64,000 nucleotides of DNA from Cladorhizidae sp. MBARI D1340-BT2 (GCA_028752905.1 JAQNBH010000014.1:23469990-23533989), one strand, 5' to 3'; counted from the first letter of the stretch, positions 1 through 12,612 are shown. A program made the numbers and translations. Notes: generated from the letters alone by a model not told the origin.

Positions 1-813
1 TTGCCAAGACTAATCTTGTATAGAGATCCACCCACAGTTGTTTGCAAGATGAAATAATATATTTACAGGTATATCCATGGATTAAACCAAAAAATGGGGG
101 TAGGGGTGGGGTGGGGTGTATAGGTTCCCTTACCCACCCCACTCCACCTTCGGATATATATGCCTAAGGTATACTAACATGTTTCTAAATACAATTATTA
201 TTAATTTACTCTTCTACCAGCAGATTTATGATGGATATAAATGTATGATTGTCATGCTAATTATTTTATTGCAAGCAGGATGAAGAATACCCAGCAATCA
301 CATCAGAAGATAGCTAATGAGTTGATAAATAACTGTAACAAACTTTTGTTGTTTAGAAACAAGCCTTAATCTGGTTTTAAGTCAACATGAATGTTCTTCT
401 ATCAACTGTTGTTCAATCGTCTACAAACTATCAGTTATACACTTTAAGTTCCCTCATCCTCAAGTACACAATAAACTACAAATCATCATTGGCCATAGTA
501 TCCAGTGGGGGTACAATGAGATGGACAGGGATGGAACAGTAGAGGAATGGATGGACCTAACCAATACAGTCTCAATCATGATCCCAAACTACCAAATTCA
601 TTCTCTAGTGCCCACTAGAAATGTAGTTATAACCCTGTTATTGCTATGGTGACTGGTAACATCACTGGTCTTTGCAAGAAGATGGTGATGGTTTCAATCC
701 GATTAAGTCAACACAGACCTTTTGGTATCCAAGTTAATGCTACTATAGTATCAACTACCATGCCTTTAAAAGGTGCTTTAACTTAAAAAAAGCTAACTGG
801 AGCAACTGTATCA
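1..813. other. non-coding stretch at left edge
   Basis: No supported gene. A purine-rich G run near 95-120 is followed by a C-rich stretch near 126-150. The end of this stretch may hold decayed upstream sequence of the jockey-like element that becomes recognisable at about 820. Confidence 0.5.
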
Positions 814-1605
814 ATGAAGAAAATTGTACATATTTTATCCAAGTGCAACAACGACAACACGTTTACTGAACTGGTTTTGAAGACTTCCTGGAAACACATC
901 CTACAAGGCTGCAGAGTACACTACTTACCGAATCTTTCCAAGGAGTGTGCAGAAATCTATGATGACTATCTTAACATGTTTGAAGTAGATCTATCTTTGA
1001 AACAATCCAAGGCAAAAAGTTGAGTGAGAGCATTGCCAAGGAGCTCTGTTAGACCTGAACTTCCTTATTGAGAATGCTGACGTGTCTAAAAACAGCAAAA
1101 AGCGTGGGCACTCATCTGCAAGCCACATGCTGATCCAGAAGCAGCCCTCGAATAACCCAAAGTAACTGCGGATCAAGTTGCCAAACAATTGCTTAAGAAT
1201 GGCAAGAGTAGAAAGAAAAAGACCTGGCTAAACCACAAGAAGTACAAAGGAGACACTGGCTCTACATTACCATGGAAGAGCTGAAAACAGGTATTTCTGC
1301 CCTCAAACCCGGAAAGGCTATTGGCTTAGACAAGATTGCAACTGAGACCAAGAACTCTGGTCCTAAAACAAAGCAGTGGCTTCTGCAGCTGTATAATGAA
1401 AGCCTTGATACACACAAGCTCCCTAAGATCTGGGAAAAAGCTGAAGCTTGGTGCCAATCCATCTGTTCCCAATAACTACTGCCCCATCTCACTCCTTAGT
1501 AACCTCTACAAGCTGTTTCAATGCCTCATTCTCAACAGAATTGGTCCAGCTGTTGATGAACTACTCATTCCTAAGCAGGCAGGTATCCATCGCGGCAAGT
1601 CAATG
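814..1605 (+). mobile_element. jockey-like non-LTR retrotransposon remnant (RT N-terminal part)
   Basis: Broken reading frames on the + strand give, in order, segments typical of the region before and at the start of a jockey-type reverse transcriptase: an 'IYDDYLNMFEVD' stretch, 'TADQVAKQLLKNGKS', 'MEELKTGISALKPGKAIGLD', 'GPKTKQWLLQLYNESL', then 'ISLLSNLYKLFQCLILNRIG' and 'LIPKQAGIHRGKS'. These match the finger and early palm part of jockey-clade RTs. The catalytic palm with the YxDD motif is missing, because similarity stops after about 1605 and turns into unrelated A-rich sequence. At least two frameshifts and several stops separate the pieces, so this is a dead, truncated copy. The family call rests on the conserved linear order of segments; the clade is inferred from resemblance only. 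Confidence 0.75.
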
Positions 1606-3129
1606 ACTGTAAGAAATAAAGTATGCAACACACACCAAATAAAGTATGCTAGGCCATCGTTATGCGCACACTCAATATTGAAGCATGGAGAACACACACC
1701 TTATAGCGTGATGCACACACCATTTTCAGTGTGTATTACATACCAAAATCAAGTATCACCACACCCACAGCAGAATGAAAGATGTCAAAGAAAATGCCTT
1801 TTACAAACTAAAATGACATAAGGTTAACAATGATGTTACAAAGTCTCTGTACATATATTCACAAATAAATTATAGTTAGGCCATAACATGTTTTGCAGTT
1901 ATTGATGTTTTTTGTAAGGTGAACTGAAGGATGAGCACTTCCATAAATGCAACACCTACAGAATATTCAATATCAAAAGCAGAAATTAAACAAAACAGAA
2001 TATCCTCAAAACATAAAACTTCTGAAAGTTTTGTCTGCAACGATGAAGGCTTGCATAGCACTCTCGATGCTCCCCACCTCCAGCTCATAAGGAGGTTGCA
2101 GACTTCCATGACAACTGAGTTAACACCTATACAATCCTGGGTAAAGAAAAAGGTGACGGTCAAAAAAGTTCGCCAGTAATGAAAACTGCCTTGCGGGAAC
2201 ACAGCGGGAACACAGTGTTATGCCAGGGTTTAAATAACAAGCCCTCACAACACAAAGGATCAGTTGCTATATGAATACTATATACTATACACTTGTAACA
2301 ATTAGGAGATTCTCATCTACAAAACTTCACCTCTATAAAGAATATCACTTTGTTGGGAACCGATCTGCTTCGGGCACCTGGTAGCAGAACAGGTAGAACT
2401 GTCAGAGAAAGAAGTGTACTTCCTTGTATTCCTATACAGAAATAGTGGACACACATAATCCATATGTATTTCACCACCCTCCCTCATTTTTTTAACTTCA
2501 ACACACTGCAGATTATGTAGCATATCAGAAAGTCATGTCTTGTGTTATGCTTCATGTTTGTTTGCTCTATGATAGCAGGAATTTGAGTCAAATGCTCCAT
2601 TGTAAGAGCTCTTAATTTCTCGGCACTCATAATTAGCTGCATTTCCACCATCAGACAAAAAGTACCGTGAGTATGAGTCAGCAGAAGGGCAAGCACTACC
2701 AAGAAATTACTAAGTACATACAGATATTCATTGATGTTCTGGTGTGGTGGTTAGAAATTGTGACCAGATAAGTGACTTACTACTGTCTCAGCTTTTTGCA
2801 AGAATGGAAATCTGGAAAATATATGGTCAAGAATAGACTCTGTTCAGTCATTTCTGCCTGCATGCAAAATTCCAGCAAAGCAAGTATCCTTCTGCAGGAG
2901 TTGGGCAAGAAGTATTTGGGGGAGGGGCCCCAGAGGACCTAGCATGGAAATATAGTATGCTATTAATGAAGCCTGGTGCTCCGCTTAGGTGGGGCTGGGC
3001 AAAGTCAGGATAATCTAACAATATAATTATACTAATGATGCCATCATGATGAGGGGTTTGTGTGTCATTGTATGTAGTCATATTATTGGGAGAGGGTTTT
3101 TCCCATCTGTATGTCTTCTCTCTATATAG
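1606..3129. other. unassigned stretch upstream of the glucuronosyltransferase exon
   Basis: No gene that I can support. Short repeats of 'aaataaagtatgc' type occur near 1615-1650. The frames present here are short and show no motif. The stretch ends in a plausible splice acceptor: a pyrimidine-rich run followed by AG at 3128-3129. A first exon (cytoplasmic tail and membrane anchor) of the glucuronosyltransferase could lie here or further left, but I could not identify one. Confidence 0.4.
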
Positions 3130-3761
3130 ATGATGCCATACTAGCACCCTGCTGCTCATGTGATGAAGAAGAAATTGTTCCCCTTGACAGATCAGTTTCG
3201 ATTGACGTTGACCAGCCAAATGCCATCGAAAACTGCACTAGTAATTCAAGCCACGCCACCACTGGTAACAATGATGTATCTGGATCTGGTAATATTGATA
3301 TCCCAGAATTAATAGAGAAAAGGGGACCTATTTCCTGCCACGATTCAGAGACCGTCAATGCTTCGCAGTCAAGCTACAATGACTCACTTGCCCTTAGTAA
3401 CCTTAAGACAGTATTAGCAATCACGCCGACTTACAAAAGAGTGACGCAAAAGGCGGACCTCGTATCACTCTGTCACACCATCATGCATGTGCCAAACTTT
3501 CTGTGGATCGTGATTGAAGATTCCGAGAATAAGACAGACCTTGTTCGGAATGTTTTGAGGCGGTGTGAAGTGAATAGTGTCCACTTGAATGTTGTGACTT
3601 CTAACATGACCAAGAAAGCAGCCCAAAGGGGCGTAGACCAGAGAAATGCAGGGCTGGACTGGATCAGGGCATATTGCAAAGAGAATTGTCAAGATCATTG
3701 CAATGGTGTGGTGTACTTCATGGATGACGATAATAAATACGATCTGCGTTTATTTCAACAG
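3111..3761 (+). CDS. B3GAT: beta-1,3-glucuronosyltransferase (B3GAT family), first recognisable exon
   Basis: Encodes the N-terminal half of a glycosyltransferase family 43 enzyme, which transfers glucuronic acid from UDP-glucuronate to a galactose acceptor in the Golgi (proteoglycan linker or HNK-1-type synthesis). Visible motifs, counting from the ATG at 3111: 'VLAITPTYKR' at residues 101-110, 'VPNFLWIVIEDSE' around 127-139, 'RGVDQRNAGLDWIR' around 173-186, and 'VYFMDDDNKYD' at 201-211, whose DDD is the metal and UDP-binding motif. The exon ends at CAG|gtatgg. Residues 1-95 are acidic and Ser/Thr-rich with no membrane anchor, which family members normally have near the N terminus. A good acceptor AG at 3128-3129 suggests the real exon starts at 3130 and the ATG at 3111 may be intronic. 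With the three downstream exons the frame stays open, giving about 343 residues, close to the family's 320-340. Confidence 0.9.
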
Positions 3762-4310
3762 GTATGGTTTAGTATTGGAAGGAAGATAGTGGGTATGGGA
3801 CTAAAAATATCAAACTCCTATATGTTATCTAGTGAAGATTTGCATGCAGACGAGGCTGAAAAACACTACACCCAAGTTTGTGTGGTTAGATGTAAATTAT
3901 ATGGTAAAGTAAAGTTTCACATATAAACCATTGCTAGGTGGAGCATAGTCCACAGGCTGTATAGTTAGGTGGAGCTTGATGAACAGACAGTTAAAAGATG
4001 TACAGACTGTAATAAGGTGGAGCTATAATTGTAAGGTGAAGTTTGGTGTATAGGCTGTTTGGTAAGATGAACAATGATGTGTAGACAGGTGTGATATGAT
4101 GTACAAACTAATGCATGGAGCAGTTCAAAGTCAAAAATTCCTAATCAAAAATTGAAAATTCAATTTGGCCACCCTCTGTTTATAAGACTAGAATTTTCCA
4201 GGTTTTAGTGTTCTTCTTTTTGTGAATGTTTAAAATACACCTAGTGCAGAGCTGTACACTCTGAGCATGTTCCAATACTTTGAAGTTTATTGATGTCAGC
4301 TCCTAGGCCT

Positions 4311-4640
4311 CACATTGGAGTTTGGTGAGTACCTAATCATCCAGCTAGCAGAGGTATGGATAGCCTGAAATATTTCTCACATTGGAGTTTATGAGTACCT
4401 AGCCATCCAACTAGCAGATTATGGATAGCTTGAGATAGGTCCCACATTGGAGTTCAGTGAGTAACTAACCATCCAGCTAGCAGAGGTATGGAGAGCCTGA
4501 GATAAGCCTCACATTGGAGTTTAGTGAGTACCTAGCCATCCAACTAGCAGATTATGGATAGCTTGAGGTAGGTCCCACATTGGAGTTCAGTGAGTAACCA
4601 ACCATCCAACTAGCAAAGGTAAGGAGAACCTGAGGCCATG
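4311..4640 (+). repeat. 66-bp minisatellite, five units
   Basis: Units start at about 4311, 4378, 4443, 4510 and 4576, each beginning 'cacattggagtt'. Odd and even units share variants (for example 'agcagattatgg' in units 2 and 4, 'agcagaggtatgg' in units 1 and 3), so the array probably grew by duplication of a two-unit block. Confidence 0.9.
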
Positions 4641-5525
4641 AACACTGATGGTTTATAGGTACTGGTGAGACTTTTCTCCCATGACAAAATCATGCCTGTT
4701 TCAATGACCCTACTTGTTTCAGCATCCAGGTTATGTACTCTTTATGTGCTTGAATATTCAAGTTTTTGTGGGACAGTGTTTGTCAAGATAGGATTATCTA
4801 TGATGTGCAGTGGTATTATTAATATTGGATATGGCTTGGGCTAATGACAGGATCAGGCAATGTGCTAATTTTCTCTGGATAGTACAGTGTATTGGTAATG
4901 TGTGAATAAGGAATCCTTACAAGGAGTCGAATGGATTTTTTCCCTTCAACTCGTGGTATATGTATCCAGGCATTCACCAGTCAATTCACTTGTTAAAGTA
5001 TGAAGGGGTCACCTGCCTTGCCTTAAATTCAATGGTCTTCTATAAAGTACCACAGAGCATCATGAAATGTGCATAGTGTGGGGGATTTAAACTAGAGCTT
5101 GGACCAGTGCCTTAGGTAGGTGATATGTTTAGGGCTAGGGCTAGCATTGAAGATACCTCAGGATCTGGTAGAGGGTCTTGCGATATGTGTCTAGGCTTAA
5201 ACTTAGCAATAGTTTTAGCTCCAGTGTGCTTATCACTAGCCATTATGTTGATGATGCATAAATCATGATTTTTGTATGGAGGTAAAACCGAGAAAACCAA
5301 GAGAACTGGCTTGGAAATTTAAAGGAGAACATGGCTGCACAGGAGTGATTGTGGTTAGTAGCTGTTGGGGCAATGATGCTGGAGCTTTAATACACATGGC
5401 CTGAACATAGATGTGGGCCATTTGTCATGGAGCTGTAGAGATTATTTCAAGCCTGGCAAGGTAGAACCATAATTTCTTGAGTGTACTGTCATTTCTGAGT
5501 GCTGCTCTCTCAGACAGCAAATATA

Positions 5526-6513
5526 GACTACATAGTTGTTGTAGAGAGCAAAGATAACTGACTGCTATCTTAGTCATTGGGTTTTTTAAATAAAAAACCG
5601 CAACTTTTAATACTTCATCTATTTTCAATAGTTTTAATTTCAAATCTCAAAAGATAGCCCATTCTTTGTACTTCCAATGATATTTGCACAGTGGTATTGC
5701 GATCAACTCTAGTGTAATTGCTTGCAATAGCTCAAGAAAACTTAAAAATCATTTTACACCCGAACCATAGGCTAACTCTTGCCATTAATGATACTATCAG
5801 AGTACACACTGATAAGATGTATGAATGATTAATCTATCTCATAAGAAAACATGATAGAACACTATGATATAATAAGCGGGAAAAATTGACAGAGTTATAT
5901 GTCGTCAATGACTTCCATGGGAAGCCATGTTATTCATGCTTCTTCTTTCCATTACTCAACCAGTATGTAATGAAACACCACATCATAACTCAATGCTTGA
6001 CAATAATTAGCTAAGACTACATAGTTGTTGTAGAGAGCAAAGATAACTGACTGCCACCTTAGTCATTAGAGGAGAGGTACATGACATAATGGAGGACCAA
6101 ACCGTCATTGTGTTTTTTTAATAAAAAATGCCGCAACTTTTAATACTTCATCTATTTTCAATAGTTTTAATTTCAAATCTCAAAAGATAGCGTACCTTCC
6201 AATGATATTTGCACAGTGGTAATGCGATCAACTCTAGTGTAATTGCTTGCAATAGCTCAACAAATCATTTTACACCCGAACCATAGGCCAACAGCACTTA
6301 CCATTAATGATGCTATCAGAGTACACACTGATAAGATGTATGAATGATTAATCTATCTCATAAGAAAAGATATGATAGAAGAATATTATATAATAAGCGG
6401 AAAAAATTGACAGAGTTATATGTCGTCAATGACTTCCATGGGAAGCCATGTTATTCATGCTTCTTCTTTCCATTACTCAACCAGTATGTAATGAAACACC
6501 ACATCATAACATA
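5526..6513 (+). repeat. tandem direct duplication, about 486 bp per copy
   Basis: A block beginning 'agactacatagttgttgtag' at about 5526 is repeated from about 6012. Both copies carry the same internal landmarks (a T-run and A-run, 'ccgcaacttttaatacttc', 'atatgtcgtcaatgacttcc', 'aaacaccacatcataac') with scattered point changes and small indels, including an extra 40-odd bases near 6066-6110 in the second copy. No coding potential; lies in intron 1 of the glucuronosyltransferase. Confidence 0.9.
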
Positions 6514-7085
6514 ATAATGAGCAATGCAGTTAGTATAAGAGTGAAGGTACATGGAAGAGTGGTCTGGTTATCCCTATAATGAGGAATACATAAACATATC
6601 AAGAGTGGAAAATATTTAGGACGAAATGTCTGAAATTATCATCAGCCATCACAAGGCCATCCATTTCAGTTCATCTATTTCTGTTCTCAGGTACTTCTGT
6701 CAGCCTGGATGACTTCACCCATATAGTCTGAAGATCTTCTCAGCTTTTGCATGGTCTTACTTCAGTTGTCTACCAGCTCTATCTGCCAGCATGCACTGCT
6801 TGGTAATCTAATCTTAGGCAAGCTGCTTTTAAGTGTGTAATGAAACCCACCTCCCACTAGTTCACAAAACATTTCTGTTTCACAGTCCACTGTGTCCCAC
6901 GGCATCTGCTTATGTAGCCATGCATAAGTTGGGCATCTGTAGAGACTGTACAGGTATACTTCTCACACATAAGGAGAAATGAGATGTTTGACAATGTGCT
7001 TCAGCTCAATACACAATACCTTGCATTTATTGCTAATATCTTGAGAGTGTGCATTATTTCAACATGTGCAGGTTAGTATTGATTC

Positions 7086-7275
7086 CATGTGTGGTTATAT
7101 ATGGATAGTTGATAGATAGATAGATGCATAGATAGATATATACATAGACAAATGGATAGCTAGATGGATAAATATATAGATACATAGATCTTACACAAAT
7201 AGATAGATAGATAGCTACATAGGTAGATAAATAGATAGATAGATAGGTACATAGATAAATAGATAGATAAAAGAT
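7086..7275 (+). repeat. GATA-type microsatellite, imperfect
   Basis: Repeated 'gatagata' and 'catagata' tetramers interrupted by short unique bases, in intron 1 of the glucuronosyltransferase. Confidence 0.9.
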
Positions 7276-7674
7276 GAATGGATTATCTAAACCATATAAA
7301 TGTGTTTCTATGTAACAGCTTAAAAGTAGTTGGTAAAAATCAAGTGACCTCTGTCCGACCTTTCTAAATCTACTTCTCTCTGTTGGTGATCACATGATCT
7401 CCAGCTTAGCCCCCTAGACTGGCAGCAACTCTGTGGTGGCCCATCTCAACTATAGGCAAACCACAGATTATGCAAGAAACTCCAATCATCATACTGGCCA
7501 TATTATAAACCTTTTTAAATCTTTTTTGTAGTGTAGCTCCATTAATCTGAAGTTATTGGCAACAAGCTTTGAAAAGCAGCTCTTCCCCATAATTCTTAAC
7601 TGGCATTCATCTGTACTTTGAATGGAGAAAACATGCCATATAATTTATAAATTCCTTTTCTTATTTCTTTCTAG

Positions 7675-7799
7675 ATGAGGAAGACCAAGACAGTATCAGT
7701 TTTCCCTGTTGGGTACTCAGGTGGCCTAAAATTTGAAGGACCCATTTGCAAGGATGAGAAGGCAGTGGCTTGGCAGTCTATTTGGAAGTCCAAAGAGAG
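7675..7799 (+). CDS. B3GAT: beta-1,3-glucuronosyltransferase, second exon
   Basis: Flanked by ttctag|ATG and AG|gtgatc. Encodes 'MRKTKTVSVFPVGYSGGLKF' and, further on, 'CKDEKAVAWQSIWKSKER', which lines up with the family segment that follows the DxD motif (family pattern M-R-x-T-x-x-V-x-V-W-P-V-G then G-G-L-x-x-E-G-P). It joins exon 1 in phase 0 and leaves two bases (AG) that complete an arginine codon with the first base of the next exon. Confidence 0.9.
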
Positions 7800-9627
7800 G
7801 TGATCTTGTGTGGAGTGTTGTGTGTTGTATCATTACATGTGTTCTTGATTGGTTGGGTTTTTTTTTAGAAAAGATTGACCAAGAAGGTTTCCTGTTTTCT
7901 TATGTTTGTAACGTTAGTGAACGTTAGTATACATATCCCCAACCCCCATCCACATTCATGTTTTGACATGAATGGTCTTTGTGATGTGGATACTGGGACA
8001 TACTTGAAGTTTTGACCAGTTTTGCATCATGTCAAGCAACCCCAGCTTGCCAAGCAGTACATGAACAAGTCTAGTGTCGTACAATTCCTAATGTGTTCTT
8101 GAATGAAGAAATCTCTAGTGTGAGAAAATCAATATTATAGCAGTAACAACAACTACAGCAACAAGGGGAAAAAATGTTGAGAGGATAACTTGCTCACAGC
8201 TATTGTGCTGACTATGAAATTCAATAGACTTTTCAGTTATTTTTTGTTGTTGTTTTGGGGGGTTGTTTTTGTAGCAGGGCATAGAACTGACAGAGGTTCA
8301 GTAGCTGATGCAATAAGGTTGTGTTCATTGAATGCATGGTGACTTCAGGAGTTAGTACCATTAAGTTCAGGTAGGCGCATGAAAGGTAGTAGGTTCAGTT
8401 TAGTTGCTATTGAACAGATCTGTGAACTATCAAAGTAAACTTTGTTGCATGCCTTTGAACTTTATCTAGCTATACGATTCAACTCATAATATTGTGGATG
8501 ACAAATTGGTTAGCAATGACATCAAAGAGAGATTAGTAGATAAGGTTTTCCCTATGATCTAGTTTGTGCACTTGAAGGAGCAATATATGAGATCCAAAGC
8601 TTGCCATGTGGTTGTCATGTGCTTTCCGTGAGACCTGACAAGAACTTGGTTCAAAGGGTTTTATCCAGGGAAAAGCACTTGATTGGATGGTTCCTGACCT
8701 CACTGGAGTCTTATAACTAGCGTTACATCATAATGACATCACAAATATTGTTGATCTTGAGTCATTGTGCATAATCAAGCTCCCACCTAATTAGTTATGG
8801 AGACATTTATAATAATATCTTACACACATACATGAATAGTTAAGGAGTTAAATTGAAGCAGACAAGTTTGATTTGATCCCACCAACTCTATAGTAACCTC
8901 AACCTTGACTGTAACTAAAGTGTGGCCTTCACGTACATCTGATGTCTGAACATAACAGGGAGAAGAAAAGGCAACATCTTGGCTTTGACAGTATTGAGCT
9001 TGTTGGTAACCCATTTATTCCCAAGACCCAAGAAGGGAGGCTAGTATCTTGTAAGACATTTGCTTGCCAAAACACTGGTTGTGATGAGGATTGAAAGTAC
9101 AAGTGTCGCATGCTCAATACATCATGCTCAATATATTTAGCTGGAAGACAAGTTAGCATCATTGTTCGATGGAGCATGATGTTTAAACACCTGCATGTCT
9201 AATTTGTCTTTTGTTTTTCAGATGACTTCATTAAAATACTTATAGTTTATCTTAAATCATTTTTTTCCTAGTGGAAAAAACCCACAGATGATGATAGAGC
9301 CAGAAAATGGAAAGGAATTGTAGATGAAGGAGTCGCTGTACATCCATCTTATACCCAAAGATTTGCATATAATGAACTGGAGCTACACAATTGCTGCAGG
9401 AACTTAACGCTCAAGACTAAGCATATAAAGCTCTGCTTATTTTTATATTTATGACATGTTACTGTGCTTATACACTCCAGCACTCAGACAGGCCATGAGT
9501 CACATGCACTTCATGTGAAAGTATTCATAATTCACCTTGGGGCAGGAGAAAGCATGCTGAGCTGCAAGTTTTCTTCCCATGGCCAAAGTTTGTTGGTACT
9601 CTTGATGGTTTCTGACACCATCATAAG

Positions 9628-10120
9628 CCCTACTCTATACAATGATTAGGCACTGAAAAGTACAAGAGGAAGCCCTACTCTATACAATGATTAGGCACTA
9701 AAAAGTACAAGAGGAAGTCCTACTCTATACAATGATTAGGCACTAAAAAGTACAAGAGGAAGCCCTACTCTATACAATGATTAGGTACTAAAAAGTACAA
9801 GAGGAAGTCCTACTCTATAATGATTAGGCACTGAAAAGTACAAGAGGAAGCCCTACTCTATACAATGATTAGGCACTAAAGAGTACAAGAGGAAGCCCTA
9901 CTCTATACAATGATTAGGCACTGAAATGTACAAAAGGAAGCCCTACTCTATAATGATTAGGCACTAAAAAGTACAAGAGGAAGTCCTACTCTATACAATG
10001 ATTAGGCACTAAAAAGTACAAGAGGAAGCCCTACTCTATAATGATTAAAAAGTACAAGAGGAAGCCATACTCTATACAATGATTAGGCACTAAAAAGTAC
10101 AAGAGGAAGCCCTACTCTAG
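9628..10120 (+). repeat. 45-bp minisatellite, about eleven units
   Basis: Unit begins 'ccctactctatacaatgatt' and ends in 'agtacaagaggaag'. Regular 45-base spacing (9628, 9673, 9718 and on), with some units shortened by a 5-base loss in 'tatacaatg'. A second block of the same family lies 1.2 kb downstream. Confidence 0.93.
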
Positions 10121-10440
10121 CAAGTAGTTATCAGATTAGCACTCGTCTCCCGAACTCCGACCTGCAGTTCTATTTAACACACACTTGCATAATTATTATA
10201 CCACCTACGTGTTTGCATTGATGAATCCATCTCTCGAGGTGCATTGGAACACAATCTCTGAATTTTAATTACATTGAACCGTAACCAACGTGCTATAAAT
10301 GTGCAGCTCATGCGCATAGAGGATATCCCCTTATGGACCAATGTGCTACAAAGCCGGTTACCTCACTTTCACAAATCTACGCTCATGATTTGGAATCAAT
10401 CTACTTATTCTGATGATGCCAGAATTCTGCATGTTTAATT

Positions 10441-10745
10441 GAAGCTAGATGAAAGCTAGAACCACTCTATGGGCCAATCCTAGACCAGTAGCACACAGAT
10501 GAGAGCTACATAGAACCACTCTATGGGCCAAGCCTAGACCTGTAGCACAGCTTTTGCACCAGATGAGAGCTAGAACCACTCTATGGGCCAAGCCTAGACC
10601 TGTAGCACAGCTTTTGCACCAGATGAGAGCTAGAACCACTCTATGGGCCCAGCCTAGACCAGTAGCACAGCTTTTGCTCCAGATGAGAGCTAGAACCACT
10701 CTATGGGCCAAGCCTAGACCTGTAGCACAGCTTTTGCTCCAGATA
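10441..10745 (+). repeat. 60-bp minisatellite, about five units
   Basis: Unit contains 'gatgagagctagaaccactc', 'tatgggcc' and 'cagcttttgc'. The units are nearly identical. Because 60 is a multiple of three, both strands show long repetitive open frames here (about 80-90 codons); these are artefacts of the repeat and should not be annotated as proteins. Confidence 0.93.
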
Positions 10746-11352
10746 GAACTAGCTTACTTGAGTTTCCTCCACCTAGTAGATATGATCATGGACACATAGC
10801 TAATGAAAATCACCATCACCATGTAGCTAAGCAGCTGCAAACTGTGTCTAGCTGGCACAAAGGGAGGAGGAGAAGGTAGAATAGCTATGATTACAATAAG
10901 AACTCAAGACAAAGCTGTGATGAAGCCTGATTCCTCAAGGAATCCATAATTATGAATAGCTCTATTGTAAAAGTGAAATCCACCAGATAAAAAACATCAG
11001 TGATATAATCAGCATAATCAGAACCCCCCCTTTAATAGCCGATGGTTAATATGGGGGCAACACCATGAAGTAGGACAAAGAACGCAAAAAAACAACAACT
11101 TGCGGTAAATATTTTGAAGCTCAACAGATTCTGCACACTTCACTGTATGAACGCGCTATATATAGCTCAAAAGATTTGCTATATATACCTCAAAAGATAT
11201 GTCTCTCTGTGTGCTTTCTTTTGATACTAAGAATGTACAAAGATATGCCAAAGTTACCTCAGCTAAAGTGGGGGTACGAGTGCCCGAATTTGCTGCAATT
11301 ATCGATTTTGATGAGAGGGCTAACCAGTTCAAATTAGTATCTGTGGCAAGAG

Positions 11353-11496
11353 AAGCCCTACTCTATACAATGATTAGGCACTGAAAAGTACAAGAGGAAG
11401 CCCTACTCTATAATGTTTAGGTACTAAAAAGTACAAGAGGAAGCCCTACTCTATACAATGATTAGGTACTAAAAAGTACAAGAGGAAGCCCTACTT
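11353..11496 (+). repeat. second block of the 45-bp minisatellite, three to four units
   Basis: Same unit as at 9628-10120 ('ccctactctatacaatgatt' with 'aaaagtacaagaggaag'). The separation by about 1.2 kb of other sequence suggests insertion into, or duplication of, one array. Confidence 0.9.
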
Positions 11497-12431
11497 GTGA
11501 AATGGAAAATGCCAGGCTTGTATGCAGGCAAGCCACCACCACAACCAAGCTAAGCAAGACCTTCATATTTTTCAGTTGTGATCTGAAGTATTCTGAACTA
11601 TTTTAAATTCTCATTTCTTACTCCAAGAATTGCCAGAGTTTGCCCCTTTTTATCTAACTTCAGCAGGATGTAAAAAACAGAGGAGGCAAAGAATATGCGG
11701 CTGTTTTGACGTAAAATAAAACATGACACAACTTACACTACAATCCACTTGTGATGTGGAAGTTCATGCAGCACACTGCATACATGCAATCATCATCTTT
11801 ATGATAACTGCTGCATTTCTATTATAAATAGGAAAAGAGGGAACAGTAACTGTACATTCAGGAAAAGAGTTAAAGTGTCAGGTTTTCTATTTAGCATGGC
11901 TATAACCATATTTATATCGAGATGCTCTACATCTGCCTGTCATTTAGTACATTTGACTGATAAAAACATTGTATTTTACAATAGCTAGTCATAATGAAGT
12001 TGTTCAATTGACAAATAAAATTAACTTGGGCATCTGTGGTTATACTGTGGAGCATTTAAAAAAGCATGATTTGAATCAAGAAATTTGATGGTTAGGTTAA
12101 GATATATATATTTTTCTTCAACACTTATATGCAGTTACTATGACTGTAGCCTTAATAAGTCAGCCACCTCCACTGCATGATCTAAGTTAGTTACAAATCC
12201 TTAGCCCTTTGCAGTATACTCATTACCCAAGACACATGTGCTCCATTGATCTCATTGTGTTTAGCCATTATTAAAAACATGCATTCTTTTTCTTTTCCTT
12301 TGGGAATTTTTTGTTGTTGTTGTTGGTGGGTGGAGGGGGGGGGGGGAGTAGAGAAAGCAATTACAAGTCGGGGGAAATCATGGTTAAGACATCAGTAACT
12401 ACATATACTTTGTACTTTATCCTCTTTGTAG

Positions 12432-12612
12432 ACATATCCCAGTAGACATGGCAGCATTTGCCATTAATGTGAAGCTCTTTCTCCAGAACCCCAATGTGAA
12501 GGTTGGCTACTCAAAAACAAATCGCTCAAGGGCAGGATTTATGGAATCAGACTTGATTAAGAGCATTGGCAGTTCACGAGATACGATTGAGTGTCGAGGT
12601 GTAGCAAATGAG
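12432..12612 (+). CDS. B3GAT: beta-1,3-glucuronosyltransferase, third exon
   Basis: Flanked by gtag|A and GAG|gtatgt. The first base completes an Arg codon from exon 2; then 'HIPVDMAAFAINVKLFLQN' matches the family's P-V-D-M-A-G-F-A-V-x-L segment. 'RAGFMESDLIKSIGSS' contains the glutamate aligned with the proposed catalytic base of family 43 enzymes (family knowledge), and the exon ends with the Cys-containing stretch before the terminal 'VWH' motif. Phase is consistent on both sides. Confidence 0.9.

Larger units (their letters stand above)
3762..7674 (+). other. glucuronosyltransferase intron 1
   Basis: Intron of about 3.9 kb between the DDD exon and the 'MRKTKTVSVFPVGY' exon, with gtatgg donor and ttctag acceptor. 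It holds a 66-bp minisatellite, a tandem 486-bp duplication and a GATA-type microsatellite (entered separately). No other coding segment is supported within it. Confidence 0.75.
7800..12431 (+). other. glucuronosyltransferase intron 2
   Basis: A 4.6-kb intron bounded by gtgatc and tttgtag. It contains two minisatellite families. Near 9271-9450 a conceptual open stretch begins with tryptophan right after a cctag acceptor-like site ('WKKPTDDDRARKWKGIVDEG'), but it has no donor or recognisable family and ends in a stop. The stretch 11500-12300 shows nothing recognisable, and a G-run lies near 12336-12348. Confidence 0.7.

Noticed and set aside
9271..9454. Possible extra glucuronosyltransferase exon after a cctag site
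   Set aside because: The protein has no similarity to the family, exons 2 and 3 already join in phase without it, and no donor follows.
9628..10120. CRISPR-like array
   Set aside because: The whole 45-bp unit repeats, with no variable spacers, in a eukaryotic intron.
10445..10799. Repetitive 80-90 codon frames on both strands
   Set aside because: Artefact of a 60-bp tandem repeat whose unit is a multiple of three.
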